Source of the DNA: Paramacrobiotus metropolitanus
Taxonomy: Eukaryota; Tardigrada; Eutardigrada; Parachela; Macrobiotidae
Assembly (NCBI RefSeq): GCF_019649055.1
Contig: NW_026570235.1
Location: 248,001-312,000, forward strand
Direction: 5' to 3'
Length of the DNA stretch: 64,000 bases
Under the pieces are notes generated by a model. That model did not search any database and was not told where the DNA came from. It saw only the letters and a program-made list of their open reading frames with translations. Within the stretch, counting starts at the first letter, position 1. Every line of letters starts with the position of its first letter. The position numbers and the translations under genes are program-made. Below, one piece after another: positions 10,818-22,900 of this stretch.

Positions 10818-11974
10818 TTTAATTACTTCGCAATCAGCCCAGACGATAAAAGATTACACTGACTTCCTAATACTTTTAATTAATACCTTACGAAAGTGTG
10901 CAGGCTGTATGGGTAAGAAAACTAAAACATACGCACGGGAATTTTAAAGATGACATGGAACAACGACTCTAGTTGCTGCAAAATTTTATTGTCTACCGGC
11001 AGTCTCGCGACTGTTTGGATTGTGCTTTGCCCAGCAGTGGAAGATCCCCACCCACAGTAGAGAATCGAAACCGGACTTTGCACTGGCTAGACAACTTTAT
11101 AATGGTAGCAGCTCCTGACAGTTCCTGTGGCTTTCTTGCAGACGTCTGGTGCTGCGTGTATATTATATTATGCGCGAAAGTGAGTTTGGAGTGGTATTAT
11201 GCAGTCAAATTACAGTAATACGAGTACAAGGCAGGTCAGTCTCTTTATACTGTGTGTGCGAGAAATTATAAGAAGGTGATATGGTGTAAGTTAATAAAGT
11301 CGCTGCTCATGGCCGTGCCAACAAGTTCGCACAATCAAATTTGTACACTGTGGCTAGCTGGGTACATGTCCATATGTACAAAGTGGTATAGTAAGCAATA
11401 ATTTCTAACGCCCCGGTAAAAGTATCTGATCATTTACGAGTTGGATCGTTTGCTAGTTGTCTGTAAGATAAAAGTATTTTACTATTAGTGTCAGCCGACT
11501 GTCTGCGAACATTTTAGTGCTATCGCACAACGAACAAAATGACAAAATTATTACAAATTACATAACATTAACGCTAATCGTGCTCGTTTGACCATTTGTC
11601 GCTCGGAGGATCATGTCCGGGCAAGTACTCGAAAGCCAGCGATACCCAAACGGTCGCAACTGAGGGGCGCCGTTGGTCATCGACTTCCATGGAGACGTAA
11701 TATTTCCGTTGATATTATTTCTAAAGGATAATTGGTCAAAAAATCGAAAGAAACACGTAGGAACGCACAGATTTAAGTACAACGCACCGATTTTATGGGT
11801 GAATTGCTAATTTTCTAATGTTACTGACTTAAGGCAAATAGATAAATGCTGCTGAACTATAGATAAATGCTGCTGAAAATGCAAAAACGACTGTTGCACT
11901 TCTCTGCATTCCAGAAAAGCCAAACTGTACCACTGAATCGTTATAGGAAATGGTCATTCATGCTTAACCAAAAA
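10818..11974. other. Spacer between unit D and the TINAG-like gene
   Basis: The segment ~10980-11110 is a degraded copy of 4129-4360 (shared GCAAAGTCCGGTTTCGATTC on the minus strand). A minus-strand open frame at ~11570-11710 reads YYVSMEVDDQRRPS and looks protein-like, but it has no ATG or usable splice acceptor in frame; I cannot assign it. No other feature is visible. Confidence 0.45.
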
Positions 11975-14900
11975 TTAGTCAAACCAGCCGTCAAATAATT
12001 TCCAGCTGCCGCGGGGTTTTTTGGTGGTCGTGCCGGGCGGTCTGGTCGATGTTGGTACTGGTTTTTTAGTGGTAGTATCTGGCAGTCTAGTCGACGTTGG
12101 TACTGGTTGCGGCGGAGACTTTTCAATTTCCGAAGGTTTTCCACTGAATTTATTGGGTTGAGAAAGCGATTTATATGATAGTACACTAACTACGAACGAT
12201 TCGATCTCGGCTTCGTTTTTCCCACGTAGAATTCGAAAGGTCCCATCTTCTCCCCACTGTGTCCCCCACGAGTTCATACACAGCTGTGATAAAAAAGAAT
12301 GCATGAGAAAAACGACGTACCATAAAGTTTACTAGATAATTTAAACGTACGAATATAATATACAGTAGTGACCAGCTTAAATCTCCAACTGTAATCCTGG
12401 TTTGCCGAACATTTTTGGTTTTGATGCAACTGCTTACCCAGTATTTAGTGGAAATCCCATCAGTGTGGTCAATACCCCAACCGATAATTCTCGTTGAATG
12501 GTAGGAGTTGGGAGACTGCAGATAATGCTGATAACGCGGATGCAGGCGAGCATGACTAGAGACATGGTACACGCCACTGCGGTACATAAAAAAGTCAGGG
12601 AACACTTGAAAGACCGCTTGCACCGGACCGTGACGGTAAATCTCGCTCATTATCGCGTCCTCCTACAATGGGTGTATTTTCAGAGCAAATCGATGTCATA
12701 TTGTCATGTAAAGCTTTCCGAGCTACCTGACTTGCAAGAGCAGTTTGTAAGTTGATCGTAGCCGAATACTTGCTATATTCTTACATTCGATGTACCTCGT
12801 TAACAATTGCAAGGTTAGCGGTGAATGTTTATTATACGAGGTACGATAGGCGCTTATCATAATTTTGTAGTGCAACTTGCGCGTACTGGTTTCCAAGCCG
12901 ATGATACGACATGGCAAAACATTCATGGTTTCTTTTACTGACTTTTGAATCAATGAGATACGGGGGTCCAGCAGTGTACAGAATGCGTTGATCGGAGGCT
13001 CGGTTGGGGCAGTCCCACACGCCGGTTGTGTTTCCCACGGTTTCCACGGGACAGTACCCACTACGTCCTGGACAGCGATCATCTGCGCACAGTTTTCCGA
13101 AGGGATAGCACTCATCTTGCAGAACCCTAGTTAACAAAATTAGTGGCCGTGCTGTCCGCATACATACATTCTATCCTCGTACTGTGCCACTGCACAATGC
13201 CCAAACGAAGCCCTTGTGACCTTTACCCTTTATACGTAAAGTACTGCCATGCTCGATCGACCAGTCCACCCTTACATCCTTGATATGCCGGAATCGTCTC
13301 ACAGGACATCAACTGTTGCACCGAAAAGGACAGTTTTTTGGAGCCTTTACTCATTATGGCGATACGATCTGCTGCAACGGCTACAAACACAGGCAACGGC
13401 TTAAAGACAAAAATGCAGCCATGTGCCACGGCACGGTGTTCCTATGCTACATTACTCTTGTTTCAAAGAAGGTTTTTTAGGGCGGGTAGCGGAATAGTAG
13501 GAATGCTTACCGGCAGTAGAAAATGCCCATGAGACTGCGCAGTTGCCTTGATCACGGATCTCCTGTATAAGACCGGGCCATTTTAGCCGGGCGTCAAAAT
13601 TGTCGGGAAGGTCTTGCGGTTTCGTCCTAATGGACAGCATGTTAACGAAGCTCTTCTTGGTTCCCAATCGAAAGCGGCATCCTTCCTCCAGTGTCAGGCC
13701 CCACATAAAAGAGTAGTTGCTTGCTTTCCATCTGCAACAGAGGCACTACGCTATAGTACCCCTAGCCGCGCAGTTTTATAAGATTTTACAGTAACTGTCT
13801 TCAGCTGATTCTTACACACCTGTACTTGTCAGGATTGCTGTTAATGTCGATAATGATATCCTCATCAATGAGACACTCGATTTTATTATCACAATCAAAT
13901 GCAAACGGCTTGTCGTCGGCGTCCGCGGTTTCACGGCAGGTGCTATAGTGATGTAACCACGAAAACCAGCACAAGTAAGTAGAAATATTCGTAAACAAAG
14001 CAGACTCACATAATCAGTTGTTTACTTGAACAAAGTTTTGTGTGAATGAACCTACGTGCCGGTGCAGGCATTCTCACTGTCTGCAATCCTCTTTGAATTG
14101 CAGGTTTCCTGTTAAGCGCAAGTACGCTATCGTGCTTTGACCTTTTCAGTGCTTTTGCCTTGTGCTCGCTTTTTCCTTGAGGTTGCCATTTGATTGACTT
14201 GTGAGTTTTGTGGTTTGTTAAGTAGTTTTAGGTATACCACTATCGGAGGAATGATCCCCTATATATCTGCATATGTTTGCATATTTGTGGTCATAATTTG
14301 GACAACCGGCATGCCAGTAGACATAACATAATTTCGGTGGCGCGCACTTAAAGAATCTTTGCATAATTTTATGTACAATTTCCATTTATTCCCATTTTAC
14401 TTATATTTTTTTTATACGGTCTTCTATACGGTGCATAGGAGTTTCAAATCAACAACTAGCAACAATATGGGCTGCTTTGTTACTCAAATTAATCATGCTG
14501 GCAATAGTAGCATAACCTACCGCAGTTTTGCGTTAACTACCTATAAGCATGTCCGATACTTACCAAACGCGGCAGTTCTTCTGCATTCTGTTGTCAGCTT
14601 CATACAACTTATCACCATCCCAACAACCTGCAACGAACGGTAAAAATCGTATAAGCTGCACTTCTTTGCAATGAATATAAAAATTTTGTAATTTCATATG
14701 CAAAGTGAGCATTGTAATAACTCTCCCCGTGACCTCTTGAATTAACCGAAATTTACAGGCTATTTTTAATCTTCGTCCATTATTTTCCAAGACCAAAGCC
14801 TGCATATGTTGTGGACAGTACGAGTAGTCCTACTAATGTACATGTTAAATGCAATACCTAGAGAATCTGAATCAGGTTGTGGTATGGTCCACGTGGCGTC

Positions 14901-15299
14901 GTCCGGCGCGGTCGTTGTTGTGGTTGTCGTAGTTGTGCGTCTGGTGGTGGTCGTTGTTGTAGTGTTGGCACTTTCCATGGTCATTGTGGGAAGGTTACTG
15001 ATTCCGCGGCAATGCGAATAGAAATCTGGACAACAGTCGGGAATGTCACCATCATCCCGCCGATCACAGAAGTCATCACAGTAGCAAAGGGTATCGTATC
15101 GGCTATCGCCTTGCGTTTCTGGATCAGCCGGACGAATATCTACAGCGCATTCATCGTTTCGGTACAAACAGCATCCACCTGCGTCCGCTGGTAGTTGTGA
15201 GCAGTAACTTCCGGGAATTCCTTCGAATCCAACGGCGGTAGCCATATTTATCCAGAGGAGTGATAACGAGAATACGCAGATCAGTAATCGGGTGTCCAT
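11975..15299 (-). CDS. TINAG-like secreted papain-fold protein, catalytic Cys replaced by Ser
   Basis: Eight exons: 14858-15299, 14564-14627, 13942-13820 read as 13820-13942, 13511-13731, 13227-13380, 12943-13126, 12438-12662, 11975-12283. Together they give 1722 nt, or 573 residues. The start at 15299 gives a signal peptide ([16 protein letters not shown]). A somatomedin-B/TINAG-type Cys-rich module follows (CCLYRNDEC to CCPDFYSHC), then a Thr-rich linker and a cathepsin B-like C1 domain. The active-site segment reads [14 protein letters not shown], with Ser where papain enzymes have Cys, as in tubulointerstitial nephritis antigen proteins; His ([10 protein letters not shown]) and Asn (MNSWG) are kept. 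It is probably an extracellular-matrix protein, not a protease. Past the C1 domain there is an extra Pro/Thr-rich tail with two [14 protein letters not shown] repeats. Confidence 0.88.
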
Positions 15300-16484
15300 A
15301 ATAAATATTATTATCAGCGTATTGCACGGGTGGTAGGGCACTTGTTATGAGAATTCGCTAGGTCGGTTTAAGGCAAAGAGCACTTTTGTAGTTCTGCATA
15401 TTATGAGTCTATGACAACTAACCGACCTTCGTCCACAAACCTTCCAACTAATCTTTGTCCAAAAATAAACCACATTTATAGCACTAAACCGGTGCTACAT
15501 GGTTTGTGGTTTTTTCATTGAGAAATCCGATTGGCGCAGCCCATTCATACATATTTCCCATCGTAATTATTATTATTATTATGATTTTTTTACGTGCGAC
15601 AGATCACCATGCCGTACGATAAAACTTGCAGACATAGTACGTTCACACCTAGCGAATACGTGATTGCCTTGCAAGAAAATTTGCCGCTCAACACCGCGTG
15701 ATATCATTTTGACTGGCAAAATGAATACTTTAGTATAGTTCTACATAATTATTACGTATGTGACTAACCATAACTAGTAGTAAGAAGTAGTGTTGTACTT
15801 CGACAGGGCAGTTTGTTGTCTCGATCGCTCCCCAAACAGGGTCGGTGGTAACTTGTAACTGATTGTGAAAAATAAACCGGCAGTCGAGGCTAACGCTTTT
15901 CAATCCATGAGAAAATCTCAAAGGTATTTAAAGGGTTTCCCTTATGATTTAGAATATTCAAAACAACCATAGTTATGCGAACGGAAATATAAAATCAATT
16001 TCTTCCGCTTATAACGCAATGCCCAAATGCAGTGCATAAACAGAAGACAACGCTGTGCGTATATTGAATTAAACATAATTATATCATGCCTAGTCATAAC
16101 TGCAATGCAAAGGTCACACGGCAGTCAAAATGAACAAATCAGTAACTTTATAAGTGCTCATAACATTGACTGCGGTTCGGAAGACACGTTCACTGTAAAA
16201 GCAAAACCTTTGGCAAATTGGTTTCACGTACAATAAAGGTCAAGCAAGACAGAGAATGGTCTCGCGGCAGTCAAAACACACACTATAAACACTTTAAATT
16301 AAACACTTTAATTATTTATAAACTGTGTTCGTTATTACAATTTAACTGGGCGATTCACAACCTTTAGCTTTAATCCCGATCATGAGGTACGTTCGTACCA
16401 AAAGTATTTACTGCTGGCAGTTATGGCCCTTTCGGCATTACTGGTTCGACCAAAACGGTCCATACAATTCCCCCAAAAACATGT
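15300..16484. other. Intergenic stretch, no gene seen
   Basis: Contains a (TTA)n microsatellite near 15562-15584 and AT-rich sequence. Short open frames on both strands have no recognisable content. It should include the promoter of the TINAG-like gene on its left side and the 3' flank of the collar gene on its right side. Confidence 0.5.
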
Positions 16485-17255
16485 TCATGTGTCAGAAGCT
16501 TTTATGCCATATTGTACCGAGTAAACTGAGTTCTGGCTTTCGCTGTTGCCGGTACTTGGATCAGTTACTCGTGCGCCGGCCGGTGTTCTTGTCAGATCAG
16601 GCGTAAATTCCCCTATACGAGCGTACAACTGCGGGTACATTGACCTGGACACTGCACTCCCGTCGCACATCACCCATCCCCGCGGCAGCACCATGTTCCC
16701 GGCAAACGCCACAATCGCTCCGACCGGCAGACCATCATTTCTCCCGGTTCCCGCATGCGACACCTCACTATGCGGCAGCATAACCAATCCCTGAATGGCC
16801 ATTCCCACCGCCAAACACACCATGATATCTTTCCTGGCGAACCGGAACGTCTTGTACAGACAGATGGTCAGCGTCATCAACAGCGAGATGTACGCAATGT
16901 ACTTGATGGTAAAGTATCCATCCATCATAATGAGCTTGATGGAACCGACACTGTACTCCCAGCTGTCGATCATCTCCATGATGGAACGCTCCCCGGTGCC
17001 CACGACCTTGTCGACTTGCTCCAAGAACGAGGAGATGGTCGTCTCAACCGTGGAGACAGTGTTGTGCCAGGTGGATAGCACATCGTCGTCAACGTCAACG
17101 GATAGTCTGGGTTGGTAAGTTTTCAGGTCGGCCACAGCGTGGGCGATGATGGCGGCGCTCTGAGAGATCTGCTGACCGAATTCTCGACCCATCACGGCGA
17201 TGTCGCTGCCGAAGGTTTTGATCGAGTCGGGTAAATCCTCTTCCGATAATGTCAT
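16485..17255 (-). CDS. Membrane protein with phage tail-collar domain
   Basis: An intact single open frame of 256 residues from ATG at 17255. Residues 1-100 are helical and polar. Residues ~115-136 and ~143-160 are hydrophobic and likely membrane-spanning. Residues ~177-252 match the phage tail-collar fold: PVGAIVAFAGNMVLPRGW, then MCDGSAVSR, then Y..LYARIGE, then a shortened TPDL loop, ending near VQYGIKA where phage versions end in LNYIIK. A good splice acceptor (CCTCCCAG, 17263-17264 on the plus strand) lies 7 bases before the ATG, suggesting an upstream untranslated exon and hence a true host gene. The role is unknown; a receptor-binding or adhesion function would be inferred from phage only. 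Possible horizontal origin. Confidence 0.75.
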   Translation of the reverse strand: MTLSEEDLPDSIKTFGSDIAVMGREFGQQISQSAAIIAHAVADLKTYQPRLSVDVDDDVLSTWHNTVSTVETTISSFLEQVDKVVGTGERSIMEMIDSWEYSVGSIKLIMMDGYFTIKYIAYISLLMTLTICLYKTFRFARKDIMVCLAVGMAIQGLVMLPHSEVSHAGTGRNDGLPVGAIVAFAGNMVLPRGWVMCDGSAVSRSMYPQLYARIGEFTPDLTRTPAGARVTDPSTGNSESQNSVYSVQYGIKASDT

Positions 17256-17847
17256 AGTAAACCTGGGAGGACGTAAGCGGCAGACAGCGTTGACAATTGA
17301 ATTTCAATTTCTACAGTGCCTAAACGCTTTTGTGGCTCAAGCATTAGTAAGAGGCACTACTAAGAGCGTATGGCTTCCGAATGTAGTTTATTACCTGGGA
17401 ACCGGGATTGCAGTTTTAAAAGAATAAATCTTTAAGTAGGTGTAATTTTCGAAATTACGTGTATATCGGCACTGCTAGTCCTGTATGCAGCAGTGTATCT
17501 GTTGACTGTTGTTAAAGTGCTCTATGAAAACAATGGATCGGTTGCATGTTGTATAATTACAGATAATTATTATCTTATCAACTTTGATAATTCGGGTTCC
17601 TAATCAAACAGCGCCAATTGACTGAGACATTCAATATTTTGGTAAGTACAGCGACTACATTACAAGTCTGCAAGATATCATTACGCATAGGTTCTGTGAA
17701 TTCCAGATACCGTACTCTGCATTGTTACTCATAACGGGTAAGGTAGCAAAAGTAATCGGAGTCGAAGTTTTGAAATCACAAAGGAAGATCCAAAGAAATT
17801 CCTACTATTGTCATTTTATTGATATTATCTGTATCCCCAGTATTATT
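17256..17847. other. Divergent spacer between collar gene and myosin light chain
   Basis: Flanks two divergently transcribed genes (collar on minus, light chain on plus), so it probably holds both promoters. A CCCCAG acceptor-like site lies just before the light-chain ATG, suggesting a 5' untranslated exon in this interval. No motif can be named with confidence. Confidence 0.4.
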
Positions 17848-18806
17848 ATGGCTAGCCGGAAAACGGAAGGACGAATGAAGCGTAAAGCCCGTTATGGACG
17901 AACCGGTCGTACCACGACCAATGTGTTTTCCCAGTTTAAACAAGAACAGATCCAGGAGATGAAGGAAGCCTTTGAAATGATTGACCAAAACCGAGACGGG
18001 ATCGTCGATAAACAGGATCTCCATGTTATGTTAGCTTCGCTAGGTAAATGCATGTATCTATACACGGTTTTTCAAATCAGGCTTACTAGTAGCTGGAAGA
18101 AACGGAAATGTGACTTTGCACAACGCTTTAGTTTATACGATTATCGTCGCAAATCAAGTACGAGAATTACGGGAAAAAACGAATATACTAAAATAAGATT
18201 TTGCTATAGGACATGAACCATCAGATAGTCAAATCGAGACAATGTTGGCAGAACTGCCGTGTCCTATGAATTTCACTCTGTTCTTGGCCATGTTCGGTGA
18301 TCGACTACAAGGAACGGATCCAGAAGACACCATACGCAACGCATTTAGCGCCTTTGATGAGCAAGGCACAGGTTCGTACTCATGTGAACACTAACAGACC
18401 GTAATAATCAAAATATTTGTACGATATCAATCATATTATTATTTGACCGAAAGACACAGTACATAATCAAAAATGTCGTCATCAGTATAAGTAAAGGAAC
18501 TACTATACATGCAATGAGAATTCAAATGTTCGAAAGATAACGCAAACCAAAACCTGGTGTGCTTCAGGCACAATTGACGCCGGTCTGGTGCGCGAAATGC
18601 TGACCAGTATGGGTGAACAGCGTCTCACCGATGACGACGTCGATGCCATTTTCCGCGATGTGCCCGGGACCGCAGAAGGTCTCTTCAACTATATGGAGTT
18701 CACCAGGACTATCAAATACGGTATTAAAGAGCAATCCGCAGACCAAGGCCGTGTTGAAACACTAACGACGGAACCGGAAATTTTACCCACGATTACGGAA
18801 CTCTGA
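17848..18806 (+). CDS. Myosin regulatory light chain (EF-hand)
   Basis: Three exons: 17848-18043, 18210-18371, 18568-18806; 597 nt, 198 residues, all GT-AG and in frame. A basic N-terminus leads to [10 protein letters not shown], the phosphorylation site of regulatory light chains, with Thr at the position of the usual Ser19. The first EF-hand loop [12 protein letters not shown] keeps its Ca/Mg ligands. Two more degenerate EF-hand segments follow ([25 protein letters not shown]). It binds the myosin II heavy-chain neck and regulates contraction. Usual family length is about 170; this one has an extra ~25-residue acidic/Thr-rich C-terminal tail (ending ILPTITEL). Muscle or non-muscle type cannot be decided. 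Confidence 0.9.
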
Positions 18807-19524
18807 GTCTTTAGAAGGGTCAGTTCGACTGTCGCAGCTACACTGCATACATCGGAGAGTTGAAACGTTCATTCTTTTCCGGATAACAATAAGCTGCCAC
18901 TGATAAACGGTATTTTATATAGCCTAAATCCGTGAGTTTGGCGTTGAATTCAAGTCATAAATCCAGACAGTGATATTAAGTTGTTAAATGTTTATAACGC
19001 TTTGTTGATGACCTTTAAAGGAGAAGATCGACCGCAAGAGTGCAATGTGGCTTTCAAGCGATCGTTTGCAGTGCAAGCAGTATTTGGAATACGCTCCACT
19101 CGAATCTTTCAATACGGAGTGTTTCTGTAAACTTAGCTGGTATCACTTGCAATACACGCTGATAAGTACTTGTACTGTAATAAATCGCATATATTAAATA
19201 CTAAAGAGGCATCAAATATTTCAGTTTTACTGTTGAAAAACTGCACCATATGCACGGGGATTGTTTTGCACTCTGCAACAACTTGATGCGTTTACGCTTT
19301 AAGTATCCGACTAACCGGGGTAAATGTAAGAATCGCAGAAGTTTGTTACCGGAGCTAATCACTAGAAATTCTACGAAATTAATAAAATTATTTTTTAACG
19401 TCAAGGTGACCTTCCAACGCGATACTGCGTATCTTGCCTGGTGACTGGTGTCAAAGCCGACAATTTATTTGACTTTCCTTAATTTGTTATTAAAAACTAT
19501 GACAATAGAATTAGAACAGAATGA
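18807..19524. other. 3' flank of light chain up to the retrotransposon
   Basis: No gene seen; AT-rich host DNA ending at the left LTR. The bases touching the LTR (19520-19524, AATGA) do not match those on the far side of the element (49400-49404, GTTTG). Confidence 0.5.
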
Positions 19525-19956
19525 TGTAACAGGCAAGCGCGAGGAGATCACGAGTGATGCTTTATTGTACAAATAAAGGAACAATGCTGCGTAATAGCAG
19601 GGAATGCAAGACAAAGCACTGATGGCTAAACAAGCAAGTGAATGCTAAGTGGGTTCTTGAGCGTCTGTCAAGGCGTGAAAGAAGCAACTGGCGGCAAGCA
19701 CGTGCTGTGTGCCATCAGCTGTGTGATGATGCGCAGACTGGACTCAATCCAACGCGAGCGTACGCTGAGTCATACAGCGAGAGAGGGACGAGAGAGCAAG
19801 TATGCTCAGTGTGTGCGCCGCATATATCCGCTTCAGCGGATATGAGTGCAGTGCAGCAGCACACGTACGTACAGCGAGAGAGGCGATATGGCAAGCATGA
19901 GTGCAGTACGTCCATGGTGGGCCGTATGCACCAGGCGCAGTCATGTGCCTCTGACA
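19525..19956 (-). repeat. LTR, left copy (3' LTR of the element)
   Basis: Begins TGTAACAGGC and ends CTCTGACA on the plus strand. 19669-19956 is identical to the right LTR; 19525-19668 differs at roughly 14 positions including indels. A minus-strand AATAAA lies at about 19560-19565, near the LTR's 3' end. An 8-bp stem with TTCA loop lies at 19824-19843. Confidence 0.93.
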
Positions 19957-22900
19957 TGCCTCTGGGCGGGAATCCGAGCTCCTGCGAAGGATGCTCCGAC
20001 TCGGTACCGCACCAGTACCGCACAACTCTCCAGTCGGACCCAATGTGGGGTCGCTGGTACGCGTCCTCTGGCAGTGGGAGTCCGGTGTCTGGTTGACCGT
20101 CCCTTCTTCACTTCCAGACCCATGAGTGGAAGCCACTCACGGCCGAAAAATCCGGAAGCCGCTCGATGTTCGTTGTTGGACCGGTGATGCTTCGGTTGGC
20201 TGGCTTCTTGCTTCTGTTGGCAGCGGAGAACAATGTGAAAGAAAATGTAATGAAAGTTTATGCAGCGCGAAAGAAAGTATGAAATAAAGTTTTAATCACA
20301 ATTCCAGTGAGCAAAAGGGGTTACAAAACAGATCTGTTAAAGAGATCAAACTAGAAAAATACAATTCCGTTTGTTAGGAAAATGCTAAAAAAATGCAAAA
20401 ATCTGTCCAGGGTCCTATTCCGACTAGGATGACGTCCACGGGGTCTCCTGTCCACTTTCATCCGGTAAGTTGGGTCCGGGGCATCGGTTCCGGGTTACCC
20501 GTCGTAACCGGTTAAATTCACCGAGGTCGGATAAGCACGGTTAAACACTTACTTCCGACTCGCTATCCGTCTGTTTGGGATAGAGAGGCACTGTTGCAGA
20601 GTGCAAATGCCGAGGCATCCTCTGAATGGGGAATAGGACCGAGGTCGGTTTGACCAAGGTCGGCCTACCGGTAAGTCGACCGGCGGCTGGGGAAATTCGG
20701 CTATGTTCCGAATTCTTAAAGTCCAGGTCGGAAAAAGCTGTAAAGTCATGCGGCCTGTGTGGTCGTCATGTACAGCAGTTCCGTTCAAAAGTGGTCGGTT
20801 ACAACCGTTCAATCTGCTACCACGAGCCTGGTTTGTAGTAATCCGAGTCGAACTGGCTCGAAGGTCCGGTCGGAATTCATGAGTTTCATCGATGGAAGTG
20901 TCCAGTCGACTTCCATCCAATCTGTTCCGTTGTTATCCGACCTTCTGTCGAGGTCGGTTATCCTATCCGTCAGTGGTCGACTAGGGTTAACCTGCAATAA
21001 CATGCCCATGTGGGGCTAAACAAGTTCCTTCCCGTCGAATTCGTCCACCGCAGATATCTGTCGTTCTTCTTCCGTCATGTTGACTGAGTCGCTGATTTCC
21101 GACTTGTATTCAGTTGTGGTCGACTTCGGAAGGTCGGATGAACTAAGTCTTCATCCGTTCGAAGGTCGGATTTTTCCGTTAGAGGTCGGTTCTCGACTTC
21201 TAAATGCCTTTGCCGACTTGTTGTCGTATCCTTCCAACTTCTGTACGGTCACCTTCCGACCCGGCCTGAGGTCGGATATCCATGTCCAAGTTCGGAGGTC
21301 GGCTATTCTGCGATTCTCTCAAGTCGGAAAAACTTTGTGTTTTATCCGACGAAAGGCTAAGTTCTTCCACTAGAGGTCGATTTCGTACTTCTGGTTGATT
21401 TTCCGACTTGTTGTCGCTTACTTCCGACCTCCATCTGGTGGTTGTCGACTTCATTTTAGGAGTTCTGTGCGTTCGGCTACAGTTGGCCGGGTCCTGGTGT
21501 CAGGACATCCTTCGGTCAGTTCGACTGGCAGAGGGATGTTCGGCAACAACTCCGTTCCTTCTGTGATTTCTGACGTGAACTCCAGGTCGGATCCGAGCTA
21601 CTGTTGAGGTCGGTCAATCCGAATTGCTTGCTTCTGGGTCGCCCAGTCCTGCGAGGTAAGGTTTTCCTCCGGCATCTGTTGGCCGATTGACTGGCGTTTC
21701 ATCATGCACTGCGCTCGCTCACAACGCTAAGGGTCTTTGTGGCCCCGGTTGCCGAGCCGAGCTCTTTGGTTTAAACTGCATGCACATGCAAGTCCCTGAG
21801 GTCGTCAGATCTGATTCTTCCATTTTGTTTTGTCGCGAACCTGTGACGCCTAGCCGCTTCTGTTGGGGGTAGACGACTCACGTCCACGGGGAGATTTTCT
21901 TTTGCCGGTAACGCTGGCCAACTGGCCGTTACTGTTGGCAGATGGTCATCGCTACCGGGGAGTTCTATGCCGCTGACGAAGGCCGACTGATCGTTACTGT
22001 TGCGGGCAGGCGGTCGTCGTCATCGGGGTCCGTTGGGGTGCAGGTCGGATGTTCTAATCCGGTCTGCCTAGGATGTTCCATTTGAGACATACAGGTCCTC
22101 AATGGAGCTCGTCGGAGAGTTCCATTGAGACAAGGAAGCAGGTCGCGGCGGAGTCGTTGGTACACCAGTATCCAAATCACCGTCGCTGTTCCTCTTCAGG
22201 GAATGGCAGCACGTTCAAAGACGCGCGTAGTCGTGGTCACCGGTGAATCGGCTGGTTTACCTGATGTCGTCCGGGGAGACTGCGGTTGATCTCCAGGTAC
22301 AGAGTCTGTAGGTCTGGATTCAAACGGAGAATCCGGTTAAGTTACCACGTTGCTACTGCCAGCTTCCGTCCATGGTCGACTTCTTGTTGGTCGGCTACCA
22401 AATACTCCGTCGATCTGTGATCGTCTAAAGGTAGCGAGTCGTGGTTCTAACGATCTGCGTCGTTACAGGTCGAACAGTTTTCAAAACCGATCTTTGTGAT
22501 CGGCTTGCACAACCGACCTTTGTGGTCGACTTGCGCAGCGGTGTCCATTATGTCTCCCAGTTATGGGCAAAGTACGAAGTCGACCTTTGTGGTCGGCTCC
22601 CGTACCTAGTCAAATCCGAGTCTTCCTGCACTGTTGGCGGCTCGGCCGAGGGATTTCCGCTGTTTACAATGGTGAAGGCTGCTCGGCTACCCGGTTCCGA
22701 AGTTGGCCACGGGTGCTTGGCAAACATGGCGTGAAACGCGCGCAGTCACGTGTTTCGCGCCATGTTAGCGTAATCCTCTCGGTTTCTTCTCCGGAGTCGG
22801 TTGGCCGGAGTAATTCTCCATGTAACGCGGGTTGGGGCTTCTGTTGGCTCCGATGGTCGCAGAACGTGGTTGGCGATCTGCTTTTGTTAGCAGATGTGGT

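Noticed and set aside
14806-15021. Plus-strand Val-rich frame opposite the TINAG-like first exon
   Set aside because: It is the complement of the Thr-rich linker codons.
19957-19985. A plus-strand primer binding site beside the left LTR
   Set aside because: The adjacent sequence TGCCTCTGGGCGGG does not start with TGG, and all pol motifs are on the minus strand. The right-hand site fits much better.
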